A stretch of DNA of 64,000 nt from an uncultured bacterium (GTDB lineage: Bacteria > Bacillota > Clostridia > Lachnospirales > Lachnospiraceae): NCBI GenBank assembly GCA_947647735.1, contig CANSLJ010000006.1:1-64000 (forward strand). Direction: 5' to 3'. Positions 9,134 through 17,936 of the stretch are shown here, in pieces. A model generated the notes under the pieces. That model was not told where the DNA came from. It was given only the letters and a program-made list of their open reading frames with translations, and did no database searches. The stretch's first letter is position 1. Each line of letters starts with the position of its first letter. Position numbers and translations under genes: made by a program.

Positions 9134-10141
9134 GTGAGAAAGAGAGTAGTCAATTTTTGTGTGATATGCTTTTTTTTGCTGATATGTACGGGGTGTTCAC
9201 AGCCAGCACAAAATAAACCTTCTTCCGTACAGTTTGGGAAAGACTCTGCAGAAGAAAGTGGCAATGCAGAAAAAGGAAATATTGGTTCAGATAGCGGCAA
9301 TCCAGAGAAAGCACAGGGCAGCAGACCGTGGGAAGCAAAGGTGCTCATGCCTGAGGCGCCTGGTGTGGAGGTGTATGAATCGGACGAGATATCGCTGGAT
9401 GTGTCCAATACATCAGAGGGTTATGTCATGCTAAATTACAACGGCAGCAATCCCAAAGTAAAATTTCAGATTACAACACCAGAAGATGTCACATATACCT
9501 ATCAGGTAACGGGATACGGGGACTATCAGGTATATCCACTGTCTGGGGGGAGTGGGAATTACAGCTTTACTGTGTACGAGGTGGCGTCCGAAGAAGAGAA
9601 TTTGTATGCGGTGGCGATGGCGCAAGAAGAGTCAGTGAGTATTACAGACGAGCTCCGGTTGTTTCTGTATCCCAATTACTATGTGGATTTTAATGCCTCT
9701 TCTGCTTGCGTGAAAAAGGGCGAAGAACTGGCGGAAGGCTGCGATACAGATTTGGATGTGGTGTCTTCGGTATATAATTATGTGATAAAAAATATTGAAT
9801 ATGATTATGATAAGGCGGAAACAGTGCAGTCTGGTTATGCGCCCTATCCAGATGATACACTTGCTTCCGGAACGGGGATATGCTTTGATTATGCATCGCT
9901 GATGTCATCGATGCTTCGTTCCCAAGAGATTCCAACGAGGCTGGAAGTTGGTTATGTGGGAGATTTATACCATGCTTGGATTAGCTGTTATGTAGATGAT
10001 GCGGGCTGGGTAGATGACATTATTGTGTTTGATGGAAACAGTTGGACGATGATGGATCCGACTATGGCAGCAGGAAGTGGTTCTAAAGAGGTATTAAGAC
10101 TACAGAAGGAAAGCGGATATATAACAAAGTATATGTATTAG
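9134..10141 (+). CDS. Transglutaminase-like domain lipoprotein
   Basis: A 335-residue exported protein. The N terminus is a signal peptide ending in LICTGC, a slightly atypical lipobox with Cys at -3. A low-complexity linker follows. The C-terminal half is a transglutaminase-like cysteine domain with the full triad: C250 (GICFDYA), H280 (HAW) and D308 (DPT). Such domains act as peptidases, cyclases or cross-linkers. I favour the GTG at 9134, after AAGGAA; TTG or GTG starts at 9113/9116 lie inside the previous gene without a ribosome site. Encoded between pilin-like genes and pilT, it could process or cross-link pilus subunits, which is inference. Confidence 0.82.
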   Translation: MRKRVVNFCVICFFLLICTGCSQPAQNKPSSVQFGKDSAEESGNAEKGNIGSDSGNPEKAQGSRPWEAKVLMPEAPGVEVYESDEISLDVSNTSEGYVMLNYNGSNPKVKFQITTPEDVTYTYQVTGYGDYQVYPLSGGSGNYSFTVYEVASEEENLYAVAMAQEESVSITDELRLFLYPNYYVDFNASSACVKKGEELAEGCDTDLDVVSSVYNYVIKNIEYDYDKAETVQSGYAPYPDDTLASGTGICFDYASLMSSMLRSQEIPTRLEVGYVGDLYHAWISCYVDDAGWVDDIIVFDGNSWTMMDPTMAAGSGSKEVLRLQKESGYITKYMY

Positions 10142-10168
10142 TTAGAAAAGAAAGGGTGGATTGTACTT

Positions 10169-11239
10169 ATGGATATTGCGGATAAGGACATTAGAGGGAT
10201 ATTGGAAGTGGCGGTAAAGGAGAAGGCTTCTGATATTTTTATCGTGGCAGGCTTGCCTGTTACCTGGAGAGCAAATGGAAAAATTCATCATATAGACGGT
10301 GAAAAGCTGGTGCCAGCGCGGACAGAGGAGTATATCCGGGAGATATATGCTCTGGCGGGAAAAAGGAGCATGGATAGACTTCAAAAACATGGGGATGACG
10401 ATTTTTCCTTTGCGGTGGGAGGGCTTTCCCGGTTCCGTGTGAATGCCTATAAGCAGAGAGGCTCCCTGTCGGCGGTGGTAAGGGTGATCACTTTTGATCT
10501 GCCGGACCCCGGAGATATAGGGATTCCTGAGAGGATCATAGATTTTGGTAAATTGTCGAAAGGGCTGGTGCTGGTGACAGGACCGGCGGGATCAGGGAAA
10601 TCCACAACCCTTGCCTGTGTGGTGGATGCGATCAACAATACACAGGAAAAACATATCATCACGCTGGAGGATCCGATCGAGTATCTGCATCGGCATAACA
10701 GAAGCATTGTCAGCCAGAGGGAGATCAATCTGGATACGGAAAGCTATGTGACGGCGCTCAGGGCGTCCCTCAGGCAGAGTCCGGATGTGATCCTGCTCGG
10801 AGAAATGAGGGACTATGAGACCATAGAAGTGGCAATGACGGCGGCGGAGACAGGGCATCTGGTAATCTCCACGCTGCATACGATCGGTGCGGCAAATACG
10901 ATCGACAGGATCATCGATGTATTTCCTGCGAATCAGCAGAGGCAGATCGCGGTACAGCTTTCCATGGTGCTGCAGGCTGTGGTGTCACAGCAGCTTGTGC
11001 CGGGCACAGAAGGCGTTCTGCTTCCTGCTTTTGAGATCATGACGGTGAATCCTGCGATCCGGAATATGATCCGGGACAATAAAGTGCCTCAGATCGACGG
11101 GATTCTTTACTCTTCCAGCAAACCGGAGATGATCTCCATGGACTCAAGCCTTCTGCGGCTGTACCGGGAAAAGCAGATCACGAAGGAGACGGCGCTCGCT
11201 TATGCGACGAATCCGGATATGCTTTCCAAAAAACTGTAA
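10169..11239 (+). CDS. pilT: Type IV pilus retraction ATPase PilT
   Basis: A 356-residue PilT-family secretion ATPase. The P-loop GPAGSGKST is at 138-146, the Asp box ITLEDPIEY and Walker B VILLGEMRD follow, and the His box is in STLHTIGAANTIDR. The N-terminal PAS-like domain is complete. PilT powers pilus retraction; no PilB extension ATPase, prepilin peptidase or PilM is in the operon, so those must be elsewhere or PilT works in both directions. The first ~90 codons are AT-rich like the upstream genes, while the rest is GC-richer like the downstream genes, so a composition boundary falls inside the gene near 10440. Confidence 0.9.
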   Translation: MDIADKDIRGILEVAVKEKASDIFIVAGLPVTWRANGKIHHIDGEKLVPARTEEYIREIYALAGKRSMDRLQKHGDDDFSFAVGGLSRFRVNAYKQRGSLSAVVRVITFDLPDPGDIGIPERIIDFGKLSKGLVLVTGPAGSGKSTTLACVVDAINNTQEKHIITLEDPIEYLHRHNRSIVSQREINLDTESYVTALRASLRQSPDVILLGEMRDYETIEVAMTAAETGHLVISTLHTIGAANTIDRIIDVFPANQQRQIAVQLSMVLQAVVSQQLVPGTEGVLLPAFEIMTVNPAIRNMIRDNKVPQIDGILYSSSKPEMISMDSSLLRLYREKQITKETALAYATNPDMLSKKL

Positions 11240-11278
11240 TAATAAAAGACGGCGGGATAAATAAAAGAAATAATGATG

Positions 11279-11330
11279 GCCGGTTGTCAGGTGAAGTTGT
11301 ATATTTACCTGACAACCGGTTTTATTTTTG
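11279..11330 (+). terminator. Strong terminator ending the pilus operon
   Basis: CCGGTTGTCAGGT (11280-11292) pairs perfectly with ACCTGACAACCGG (11307-11319), followed by a T-rich run. A 13-base-pair stem. Confidence 0.9.
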
Positions 11331-11389
11331 TGCCGGGGAACATAGAGTGTATTATCCATGAGAACATCTTAAGTGATCGTATAAAACCA

Positions 11390-11431
11390 TATGTAAAATG
11401 AAAGGTAAATATTTATGTATAATTTTACATA
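11390..11431. promoter_or_regulatory. Inverted repeat upstream of the sugar operon, possible operator
   Basis: TATGTAAAAT (11390-11399) and ATTTTACATA (11422-11431) form a perfect 10-base inverted repeat 22 bases apart, about 130 bases before the operon promoter. It could bind a dimeric regulator or simply fold; the LacI protein of the same operon is a candidate, though LacI sites usually have closer half-sites. Confidence 0.35.
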
Positions 11432-11563
11432 AAAATATACATGAGAAAATAAGGGGATAAAGGGAAAGGGAATAAAATAGATCATATTATTGTGCATAAT
11501 GCATAATTATGGAAGAATAAAAATGTTAAAAACGACAAAATTAAATTTTTGAGATGAAAACTA

Positions 11564-11591
11564 TTGAAATATTTATATAAATATTTATAAT
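11564..11591 (+). promoter_or_regulatory. Promoter of the sugar operon
   Basis: TTGAAA (11564-11569), 16 bases, perfect TATAAT (11586-11591). It leaves a leader of about 60 bases before the binding-protein ATG at 11658. Confidence 0.6.
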
Positions 11592-11657
11592 AATATTTAC
11601 AAACAAGCAATCGGAAGATTGCAAAAAAATTATTCTCATAAGGAGGAAAAAGGCATT

Positions 11658-12734
11658 ATGAAGAAGAAAGTTTTAGCAATGTTATTGAGCACAGCAATGG
11701 TTGCGGCAACTCTTGCAGGCTGCGGCAGCTCATCTGAAGAGGCGGCAGCTCCCGCAGAGACGGAAGAGGCGGCAGAGGAAGAGGCACCGGCTGAAGAGGA
11801 AGCTCCCGCAGAGGAAGAGGCTCCTGCAGAGGAAGCAGAAGCAGCTACAGGCGAGTTACTGCCGGGCGGCGGAAGCAACATCATTTACTGTATCACACCT
11901 TCTACATCCAATGTTTATTTCAAGACTGTTCAGGATATCGCAACAGCAACAGGTGAAGAACTTGGTTATGAAGTAAAATGTTTCTCTCATGATGACGATG
12001 CGGCAACACAGCTTGAGATGTTTGAAGCAGCAGTTGCAGACGGCGCGGCAGCGATCATCTGTGATAACGCCGGCGCAGACGCTTCCATCGAAGCAGTGCA
12101 GAAAGCATATGATGCAGGGATCCCGACTTTCCTGGTAGACCGTGAGATCAACCAGACAGGCCTTGCAGCAGCTCAGCTCGTAGCAGATAACGCACAGGGC
12201 GCGGCAGCGATCGCGGAAGCCTGGGTAGAAGCTATGAATTACGAAGGCAAATATGCAGAACTTCTTGGCCTGGAATCCGATACAAACTGTCAGGTTCGTT
12301 CCGAGAACTTCCACTCTGTGATCGACGAGTATCCCGATATGGAGATGGTTGCTCAGCAGTCCGCTAACTGGGATCAGACACAGGCTTACGAGAAGGCAGA
12401 AGCTATCCTGCAGTCCAACCCTGATATCACAGGTATCATCTGCGGTAACGACACAATGGCATGCGGCGCGGTTCAGGCTTGTATCGACGCTGGCCGTGAT
12501 GACATCAAGATCATCGGCGTTGACGGTTCTGATGATGCGGCAGCTTACATCAAATCCGGCAACATGGTAGGTACAGCGCTTCAGCAGATCGCTCTGATCA
12601 CTGAGACAGCAGTTCGTCAGGCAGACGAATACTTAAAGGGAACAGCTCCCGCACAGGAAAAGCAGCTTATCCCCTGCGTAGCTATCACATCTGACAACGT
12701 TGATAAATTATCCGGCTTCGTATACAGCGAATAA
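11658..12734 (+). CDS. Sugar ABC transporter substrate-binding lipoprotein (RbsB-like)
   Basis: A 358-residue extracellular binding protein of the ribose/galactose type. The lipobox LAGC puts the lipidated Cys at 22. Residues about 27-72 are a low-complexity linker made of Glu, Ala and Pro (EEEAPAEEEAPAEE), which tethers the binding domain to the membrane. The periplasmic-binding-protein type I fold follows, with recognisable segments such as DNAGADASIEAV, FLVDREIN and GIICGNDTMACGAV. AGGAGG lies 11 bases before the chosen ATG. It is first in a transporter and catabolic operon, so it should bind the sugar the downstream enzymes use. A hairpin directly after the gene probably lets it be made in excess over the rest. 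Confidence 0.9.
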   Translation: MKKKVLAMLLSTAMVAATLAGCGSSSEEAAAPAETEEAAEEEAPAEEEAPAEEEAPAEEAEAATGELLPGGGSNIIYCITPSTSNVYFKTVQDIATATGEELGYEVKCFSHDDDAATQLEMFEAAVADGAAAIICDNAGADASIEAVQKAYDAGIPTFLVDREINQTGLAAAQLVADNAQGAAAIAEAWVEAMNYEGKYAELLGLESDTNCQVRSENFHSVIDEYPDMEMVAQQSANWDQTQAYEKAEAILQSNPDITGIICGNDTMACGAVQACIDAGRDDIKIIGVDGSDDAAAYIKSGNMVGTALQQIALITETAVRQADEYLKGTAPAQEKQLIPCVAITSDNVDKLSGFVYSE

Positions 12735-12760
12735 TTTGAAAAAGCTATAAAAACAAAGGA

Positions 12761-12790
12761 AGGGGACGATGAACTTCATCGTCCTTTTCT
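12761..12790 (+). terminator. Hairpin after the binding-protein gene
   Basis: GGACGATGA (12764-12772) and TCATCGTCC (12776-12784) form a 9-bp stem with a 3-base loop, followed by TTTTCT. It sits inside the operon and is probably a partial terminator or 3'-end stabiliser. Confidence 0.65.
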
Positions 12791-12816
12791 ATCAATAAAA
12801 TATCAGGAGAAGGAAA

Positions 12817-13395
12817 ATGAAGAAAAGAGTATCTCTCATTGTAGTATCGATATTGCTGGCTATGAGCCTTGTGGGCTGCGGCATCGTTACGGTTGTACCG
12901 ATCGGCCAGGAAGCTTCATTTACGGGAAAAGAAGAATTTGATTCCGGCGCACAATCCAGCGATGACTGGTCAGCAGTTGTGGAAGATATCAAAGCAAGTG
13001 CGGCAGATATCTCCGAAGTATTGGGAAACGGAGCAGACGGAACGGCAGTTACCGGCTCTGCGAAGATCGTAGAATTTAATACAGAGACACCGAAGCATTA
13101 TCTTCTTGTGGAGGTAGATGGATATTCAGGCGGGGAGATTCGTATTCAGGCAGGCGGCGTTTATTCCGGAACAGGCATCCGCGATGCGCAGAGCGTAAAA
13201 GCTTTTGAGGATTTTGCGAATCAGACGGAATGGTCCCAGTATGCGAAGGCATTGAATCAGGAAGCGGACACGCAGGTTGTGGCTCCGCTGGGCATTGATG
13301 AGAGCGTTGCCGGAAAGACAGTTACCTTTACAGGTGCGGCCGCTGAGAGCGGAGGGACTGTTACGATCACACCGGTTGAGATGGCAATAGAATAA
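12817..13395 (+). CDS. DUF2291 family lipoprotein
   Basis: A 192-residue exported lipoprotein (lipobox LVGC, Cys21) matching DUF2291, a family nearly always found with ribose-type sugar ABC transporters and pentose enzymes. The N-terminal half contains DDWSAVVEDIKASAADISEVL; the C-terminal half is strand-rich. Its function is not established; a helper in sugar uptake is the usual guess from context. AGGAGAAGG precedes the ATG. It lies between the binding protein and ATPase genes and is expressed past the hairpin at 12761-12790. Confidence 0.85.
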   Translation: MKKRVSLIVVSILLAMSLVGCGIVTVVPIGQEASFTGKEEFDSGAQSSDDWSAVVEDIKASAADISEVLGNGADGTAVTGSAKIVEFNTETPKHYLLVEVDGYSGGEIRIQAGGVYSGTGIRDAQSVKAFEDFANQTEWSQYAKALNQEADTQVVAPLGIDESVAGKTVTFTGAAAESGGTVTITPVEMAIE

Positions 13396-13406
13396 GGAGG
13401 AACAAG

Positions 13407-14945
13407 ATGGCTGATAAATCAAATGTTGTTCTCCATTGCGAAAAAATAGACAAGATCTATCCGGGAACCAAAGCGCTTGACGGTGTTTCTTTTGATCTCC
13501 TTCGGGGAAAAGTCAACGTGCTGATCGGCGAAAACGGCGCCGGAAAGTCTACGCTGATGAAAATGATAGCCGGCATTGAGCAACCCTCGGCGGGCAAGAT
13601 GTATATGGATGGGGAAGAGGTGTATTTCAAGGATACTACGGCTGCCAGACAAAAGGGCATCGGCATTATCCATCAGGAGCTCAGTCTGTTCCCGAACCTC
13701 ACGGTATACCAGAACATCTTTATGTGCCATGAACATAAAAAGGGCCTGTTCCTGAACGATAAGGAACATATTGCGGGGGCGGAGAAGATCTTAAAGAGGC
13801 TGGAGCATGAGATAGCGCCCGATACACTGGTGGGCGACCTGAGGGTGGGCCAGCAGCAGATGGTGGAAATCGCCAGAAATCTGATCCAGGATGACCTGCG
13901 GGTGCTGATCATGGATGAGCCCACATCCTCCCTTTCCGCGGCGGAGGTAAAAGTTCTCTTCAAGATCATGAGAGAACTTCTGGCACAGGATATCTCCATC
14001 GTCTATATTTCCCATCGTCTGGAGGAGATCATGGAGATCGGCGACCATGTGACGATCCTGCGGGACGGAAAATATGTGGCGGATGCCGATGTCAAGGATA
14101 TTGAACTGAGCTGGATCGTGGAAAATATGGTGGGAAAAAATACACAGTACCACAGATTTGAGCGCTCCATTGATCTGGATAAAGCGGAGAAGATCCTGGA
14201 AGTCAAACACCTGACGCTGCCGAAAAAGGGCGGCGGTTATCTGCTGGACGATGTCAACATGTATCTGAAAAAAGGTGAGGTACTGGGCATCTACGGACTT
14301 TTGGGAGCAGGACGGAGCGAACTGTTTGAATGCCTTATGGGCATGCGGCCGGAGCATACCGGAGAGGTGATCTATAACGGAGCGGATCTGAAGATAAAGA
14401 GTATCTCCGACCAGATCAAAAACGGTTTTGCGATCGTACCGGAGGACAGACAGAGACAGGGCCTGATCCAGACGCTGGACATCTGTAAGAATACGTCCAT
14501 CGCATCCATGCGCAATTATGTAAAGGGAATCTTCCTAAACAATAAAGAAGAGGAAAAAGCGGTGGATGAGCAGATAAGTGATATACATATTAAAGTGGCT
14601 GATAAAAAACTTCCCATCCTGTCACTGTCGGGCGGCAATCAGCAGAAAGTCGTTATCGGGAAAGGCATTCTTACCCATCCGACAGTACTTCTTCTGGATG
14701 AACCATCCAGGGGAATTGATATCGGCGCAAAAACAGAAGTATTTGAGATCATCCATGACTATGCGGAGAGAGGGCTTTCCATTATTGTGATTTCCTCCGA
14801 ATTAAAAGAGATCATGGCGATCGCAGACAGGATCTATGTTTTATCAAACGGGAAATGCACAGGGGAGCTTTCGGGCGATGAGATAACGGAAGACACGCTT
14901 GTGCGTGCATCTTATGCCGGACTGGGAACCGGCGTCAGTGCGTAA
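13407..14945 (+). CDS. Sugar ABC transporter ATP-binding protein (RbsA/MglA-like)
   Basis: A 512-residue tandem-ATPase subunit that energises sugar import. The first nucleotide-binding domain is intact: Walker A GENGAGKST at 41-49, signature near VGQQQMVEIAR, Walker B VLIMDEP. The second domain has the degenerate Walker A GLLGAGRSEL usual for RbsA-type proteins, with signature LSGGNQQKVVIGKG and Walker B VLLLDEP. AAGGAGG precedes the ATG at 13407. It pairs with the single permease gene downstream, which would form a homodimer in the membrane. Confidence 0.93.
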   Translation: MADKSNVVLHCEKIDKIYPGTKALDGVSFDLLRGKVNVLIGENGAGKSTLMKMIAGIEQPSAGKMYMDGEEVYFKDTTAARQKGIGIIHQELSLFPNLTVYQNIFMCHEHKKGLFLNDKEHIAGAEKILKRLEHEIAPDTLVGDLRVGQQQMVEIARNLIQDDLRVLIMDEPTSSLSAAEVKVLFKIMRELLAQDISIVYISHRLEEIMEIGDHVTILRDGKYVADADVKDIELSWIVENMVGKNTQYHRFERSIDLDKAEKILEVKHLTLPKKGGGYLLDDVNMYLKKGEVLGIYGLLGAGRSELFECLMGMRPEHTGEVIYNGADLKIKSISDQIKNGFAIVPEDRQRQGLIQTLDICKNTSIASMRNYVKGIFLNNKEEEKAVDEQISDIHIKVADKKLPILSLSGGNQQKVVIGKGILTHPTVLLLDEPSRGIDIGAKTEVFEIIHDYAERGLSIIVISSELKEIMAIADRIYVLSNGKCTGELSGDEITEDTLVRASYAGLGTGVSA

Positions 14946-14967
14946 GACAGGGAAGGAGCAAAGAAGA

Positions 14968-16011
14968 ATGAAAACTAAGAAAACGAATTCAAATCAATTA
15001 TTAATGACCATTTTAAAAGGCCGTACTTTTATCGTGCTGATCATACTGGTTGTGTTTTTCAGTGTTGTAAAAGATAATTTCCTGGACCCTACCACTCTTA
15101 CCATGATCGCAAAGCATGTGGCGCTGTACGGTATTCTGGCGCTGGGTATGACTTTTGTTATTATCACAGGCGGTATTGACCTGTCGGTGGGTTCTGTAGT
15201 AGGCCTGATCGGCATGCTTGCCGGCGGACTGATCCAGTATGGCCTGACACTGAAATTTGCAGGCGTGACACTGTATTTCAGCGTGCCGATGATCGTACTG
15301 TTCATGTTGATCATAGGGGCTCTGATCGGCTGTGTGAACGGCCTGATCATCACAAAGCTGAATGTGGCGCCCTTTATCGCGACGCTGGGCACGATGTATA
15401 TCTGCCGTGGTTTTGCAAACCTGCGTTCCGGCGGTGCGACATTCTCGGATATCGCAGGGTATGAGGGACTGGGAAATACAGGGTTTAAAACGCTGGGAAG
15501 CAATATCGCAGGTATTCCCGCAGGCGTATATGTATTTGCGGTTCTGGCGATCATTTCCGTAGTTTTACTGAAGAAAATGCCTTTCGGCTGGTATGTGCTG
15601 GGCGTGGGCGGCAACGAGAAATCCGCTCGTCTTTCCGGTATCAAGGCAGACAAGATCAAGATTCTTGTGTACATTATTTCCGGTTTCTGTGCGGCATGGG
15701 TAGGTATGATCAATACAGCGCAGCTTTCCGCGGCGCATCCGGCATCCGGTGACGGCTGGGAGATGAACGCTATCGCGGCGACCGTTCTGGGCGGTACCTC
15801 CATGGCAGGCGGTTCCGGTACGATCCTCGGTACGGTGGTCGGCGCATTCGTTATCGGCGTGATCAACGATGGTATGACGATGTGCGGCGTATCTGAGTTC
15901 TGGCAGAAGGTGATCAGAGGCCTTGTTATCATCCTTGCGGTTGTGATCGACCAGACACAGAGAAACCTGCAGGCAAAGATGGCGCTTCAGGCACGTAACG
16001 AGAACAAATAA
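14968..16011 (+). CDS. Sugar ABC transporter permease (RbsC-like)
   Basis: A 347-residue hydrophobic permease with 8-10 predicted membrane segments and the family motifs GMTFVIITGGIDLSVGS and GTSMAGGSGTILGTVVGA. I start it at 14968, after GGAAGGAGC, and not at the in-frame ATG at 14899 inside the preceding ATPase gene. It forms the channel with the RbsA-like ATPase and receives sugar from the lipoprotein encoded first in the operon. Confidence 0.92.
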   Translation: MKTKKTNSNQLLMTILKGRTFIVLIILVVFFSVVKDNFLDPTTLTMIAKHVALYGILALGMTFVIITGGIDLSVGSVVGLIGMLAGGLIQYGLTLKFAGVTLYFSVPMIVLFMLIIGALIGCVNGLIITKLNVAPFIATLGTMYICRGFANLRSGGATFSDIAGYEGLGNTGFKTLGSNIAGIPAGVYVFAVLAIISVVLLKKMPFGWYVLGVGGNEKSARLSGIKADKIKILVYIISGFCAAWVGMINTAQLSAAHPASGDGWEMNAIAATVLGGTSMAGGSGTILGTVVGAFVIGVINDGMTMCGVSEFWQKVIRGLVIILAVVIDQTQRNLQAKMALQARNENK

Positions 16012-16032
16012 TCGGTATAACAGGAGAAGGAT

Positions 16033-16434
16033 ATGAAGAAAACAGGTATTTTAAACGCGCAGCTCATCAGTCACATAGCGGCGCTCGGACATAAAGATAC
16101 TTTCATGATCGGGGATGCAGGCATGCCCATACCGAAGGGGGTTCCCATTGTGGATCTGATCCTCTGCGGCGGCGTTCCCACGTTCCGTCAGGTGATGGAT
16201 GCGGTGCTGGCGGAGACGGCAGTGGAGGGCTATACGATAGCGGAAGAGATCAAAGAGTACAATCCGGAACTTCTCGGCTATATCAGAGAAAAGCTGGAAG
16301 GTACGGAGGAAGAGATGATTTCCCATGTGGAATTAAAACAGATGTCCGCACAGGTGAAATTTGCGGTAAGGACAGGGGAATTTACGCCCTATCCGAATAT
16401 TATTCTGCGGGCGGGCGTAGCTTTCCCGGTGTAG
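16033..16434 (+). CDS. rbsD: RbsD/FucU family sugar mutarotase
   Basis: A 133-residue RbsD-type protein, which interconverts cyclic forms of an aldose (pyranose/furanose) so the right form reaches the kinase or isomerase. The general acid-base His is H20 (ALGHKD), with D28 in IGDAGMPIP, and the C-terminal PYPNIILRAGVAF is typical. GGAGAAGG precedes the ATG. Its presence argues that the imported sugar can form a pyranose ring. Confidence 0.9.
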   Translation: MKKTGILNAQLISHIAALGHKDTFMIGDAGMPIPKGVPIVDLILCGGVPTFRQVMDAVLAETAVEGYTIAEEIKEYNPELLGYIREKLEGTEEEMISHVELKQMSAQVKFAVRTGEFTPYPNIILRAGVAFPV

Positions 16435-16462
16435 ATATTTAAAAAAACAGGAGGATTATTAA

Positions 16463-17863
16463 ATGGCACACATTAAACTTGGCTACGCGCCCACAAGAAG
16501 AAGCATTTTCAGCGCACCGGATGCGATCAAATACAGAGGCCTGACAGCGGATAGGCTGCGGGAGTTGGGGATCGATTTCGTTGACATCACGGATATCAAT
16601 GAAGAAGGGCTTCTTTACAATGATGATGACAGGATCAAGATAGCAGAGAAATTCAAAGCGGAAAAGATCGATGGTTTATTCCTGCCGCACTGCAACTTCG
16701 GAACGGAGTTTGAGTGCGCAAGGCTGGCGAAGGACCTGAACGTGCCGGTGCTGTTATGGGGACCGCTGGATGAGAGGCCGGATGAGAAGGGCGTAAGGCT
16801 CCGTGACACACAGTGCGGGCTGTTCGCCACCGGCAAGGTGCTCAGAAGATTCCGTGTACCCTTTACGTATATGACCAACTGTCGTCTGGAGGATCCCGTC
16901 TTTGAGAGAGGCTTAAGAGACTTTATGGCAGTGTGCAACGTGGTAAAGACGTTCCGCAGCATACGCATTCTTCAGATATCCACAAGGCCGTTCGAGTTCT
17001 GGTCAACCATGTGCAATGAGGGCGAGCTGCTGGAGAAATTTAATATCCAGCTTTCACCGATCCCGATGCCGGAGCTGACAGACGAGGTGAAGAGGGTAAA
17101 GGCGGAGAAGACGGAAGTGGAGAAAGTCATCGCTTACTGCCGCGAAAAGATGGAGATCATGATCAAGGATGAAGAGCTGGAGAATGTGGCTGCACTGAAA
17201 GTGGCCATGAAAAATCTGGCGGATAAATACGGCTGCAAGGCAATCGCGATCCAGTGCTGGAACCAGCTGCAGTGCGAGCTGGGCATCATGCCCTGCGCGG
17301 CGAACTCCCTGCTGAACGAGGAAGGCATCCCGGTTGTCTGCGAGACGGATATCCACGGCGCGATCACAGCGCTTATGGTGGAAGCGGCGGCACTGGATGA
17401 TACCAGGAGCTTCTTTGCGGACTGGACGATCCGCCATCCTGATATTGAAAACGGTGAACTGCTGCAGCACTGCGGGCCGTGGCCGATCTCGGTGGCACAG
17501 GAGAAACCGAAACTGACTTATCCTCTTGCTTTTGACCATCCGGGCAGCATCACGGCGGAGGCAAAATACGGAGAGGTGACACTGGCAAGGTTTGACGGCG
17601 ATAACGGAGAATATTCCATGCTGCTGGGTAATGCCAGAGGCGTGGAAGGCCCGAAAGGCATGGGCACCTATCTCTGGGTGGAAGTGGACAATATCAAACG
17701 GCTGGAGGCAAAGATCGTGGAGGGCCCTTATATCCATCACTGTGTGGGCATCCACAAGGATGTGGTGCCGGTGTTATACGAAGCATGTAAATATGTGGGC
17801 GTGAAGCCGGATCTGTATGATCCCATCGAGGAGGATGTAAAGGCTTATCTGCGCGGCGAATGA
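16463..17863 (+). CDS. L-fucose/L-arabinose isomerase family protein
   Basis: A 466-residue sugar isomerase-like protein (COG2407 family), shorter than L-fucose isomerase (~590 residues). The N-terminal Rossmann-like half starts IKLGYAPTRRS; conserved acidic and His residues expected at the metal site lie in the C-terminal half (for example CETDIHGAITALM and HHCVGIHKD). It should convert the imported aldose to a ketose. The neighbours, an FGGY kinase and a split transketolase, fit a pathway of isomerisation, phosphorylation and two-carbon transfer. The sugar is not identified; D-apiose, D-ribose or another pentose are possible. AGGAGG lies 11 bases before the ATG. Confidence 0.8.
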   Translation: MAHIKLGYAPTRRSIFSAPDAIKYRGLTADRLRELGIDFVDITDINEEGLLYNDDDRIKIAEKFKAEKIDGLFLPHCNFGTEFECARLAKDLNVPVLLWGPLDERPDEKGVRLRDTQCGLFATGKVLRRFRVPFTYMTNCRLEDPVFERGLRDFMAVCNVVKTFRSIRILQISTRPFEFWSTMCNEGELLEKFNIQLSPIPMPELTDEVKRVKAEKTEVEKVIAYCREKMEIMIKDEELENVAALKVAMKNLADKYGCKAIAIQCWNQLQCELGIMPCAANSLLNEEGIPVVCETDIHGAITALMVEAAALDDTRSFFADWTIRHPDIENGELLQHCGPWPISVAQEKPKLTYPLAFDHPGSITAEAKYGEVTLARFDGDNGEYSMLLGNARGVEGPKGMGTYLWVEVDNIKRLEAKIVEGPYIHHCVGIHKDVVPVLYEACKYVGVKPDLYDPIEEDVKAYLRGE

Positions 17864-17892
17864 TATACAGACTGTAACTGGCAGACAGATGG

Positions 17893-17918
17893 CAGGATGC
17901 CCCCCAAAGGGCATCCTG
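17893..17918 (+). repeat. Intergenic hairpin inside the sugar operon
   Basis: CAGGATGCCC (17893-17902) pairs with GGGCATCCTG (17909-17918) around a 6-base loop. No T-run follows, so it is more likely an RNA-processing or stability element than a terminator. It separates the isomerase from the transketolase genes. Confidence 0.6.
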
Positions 17919-17936
17919 TCGTGGAAAGGAAAAAAG

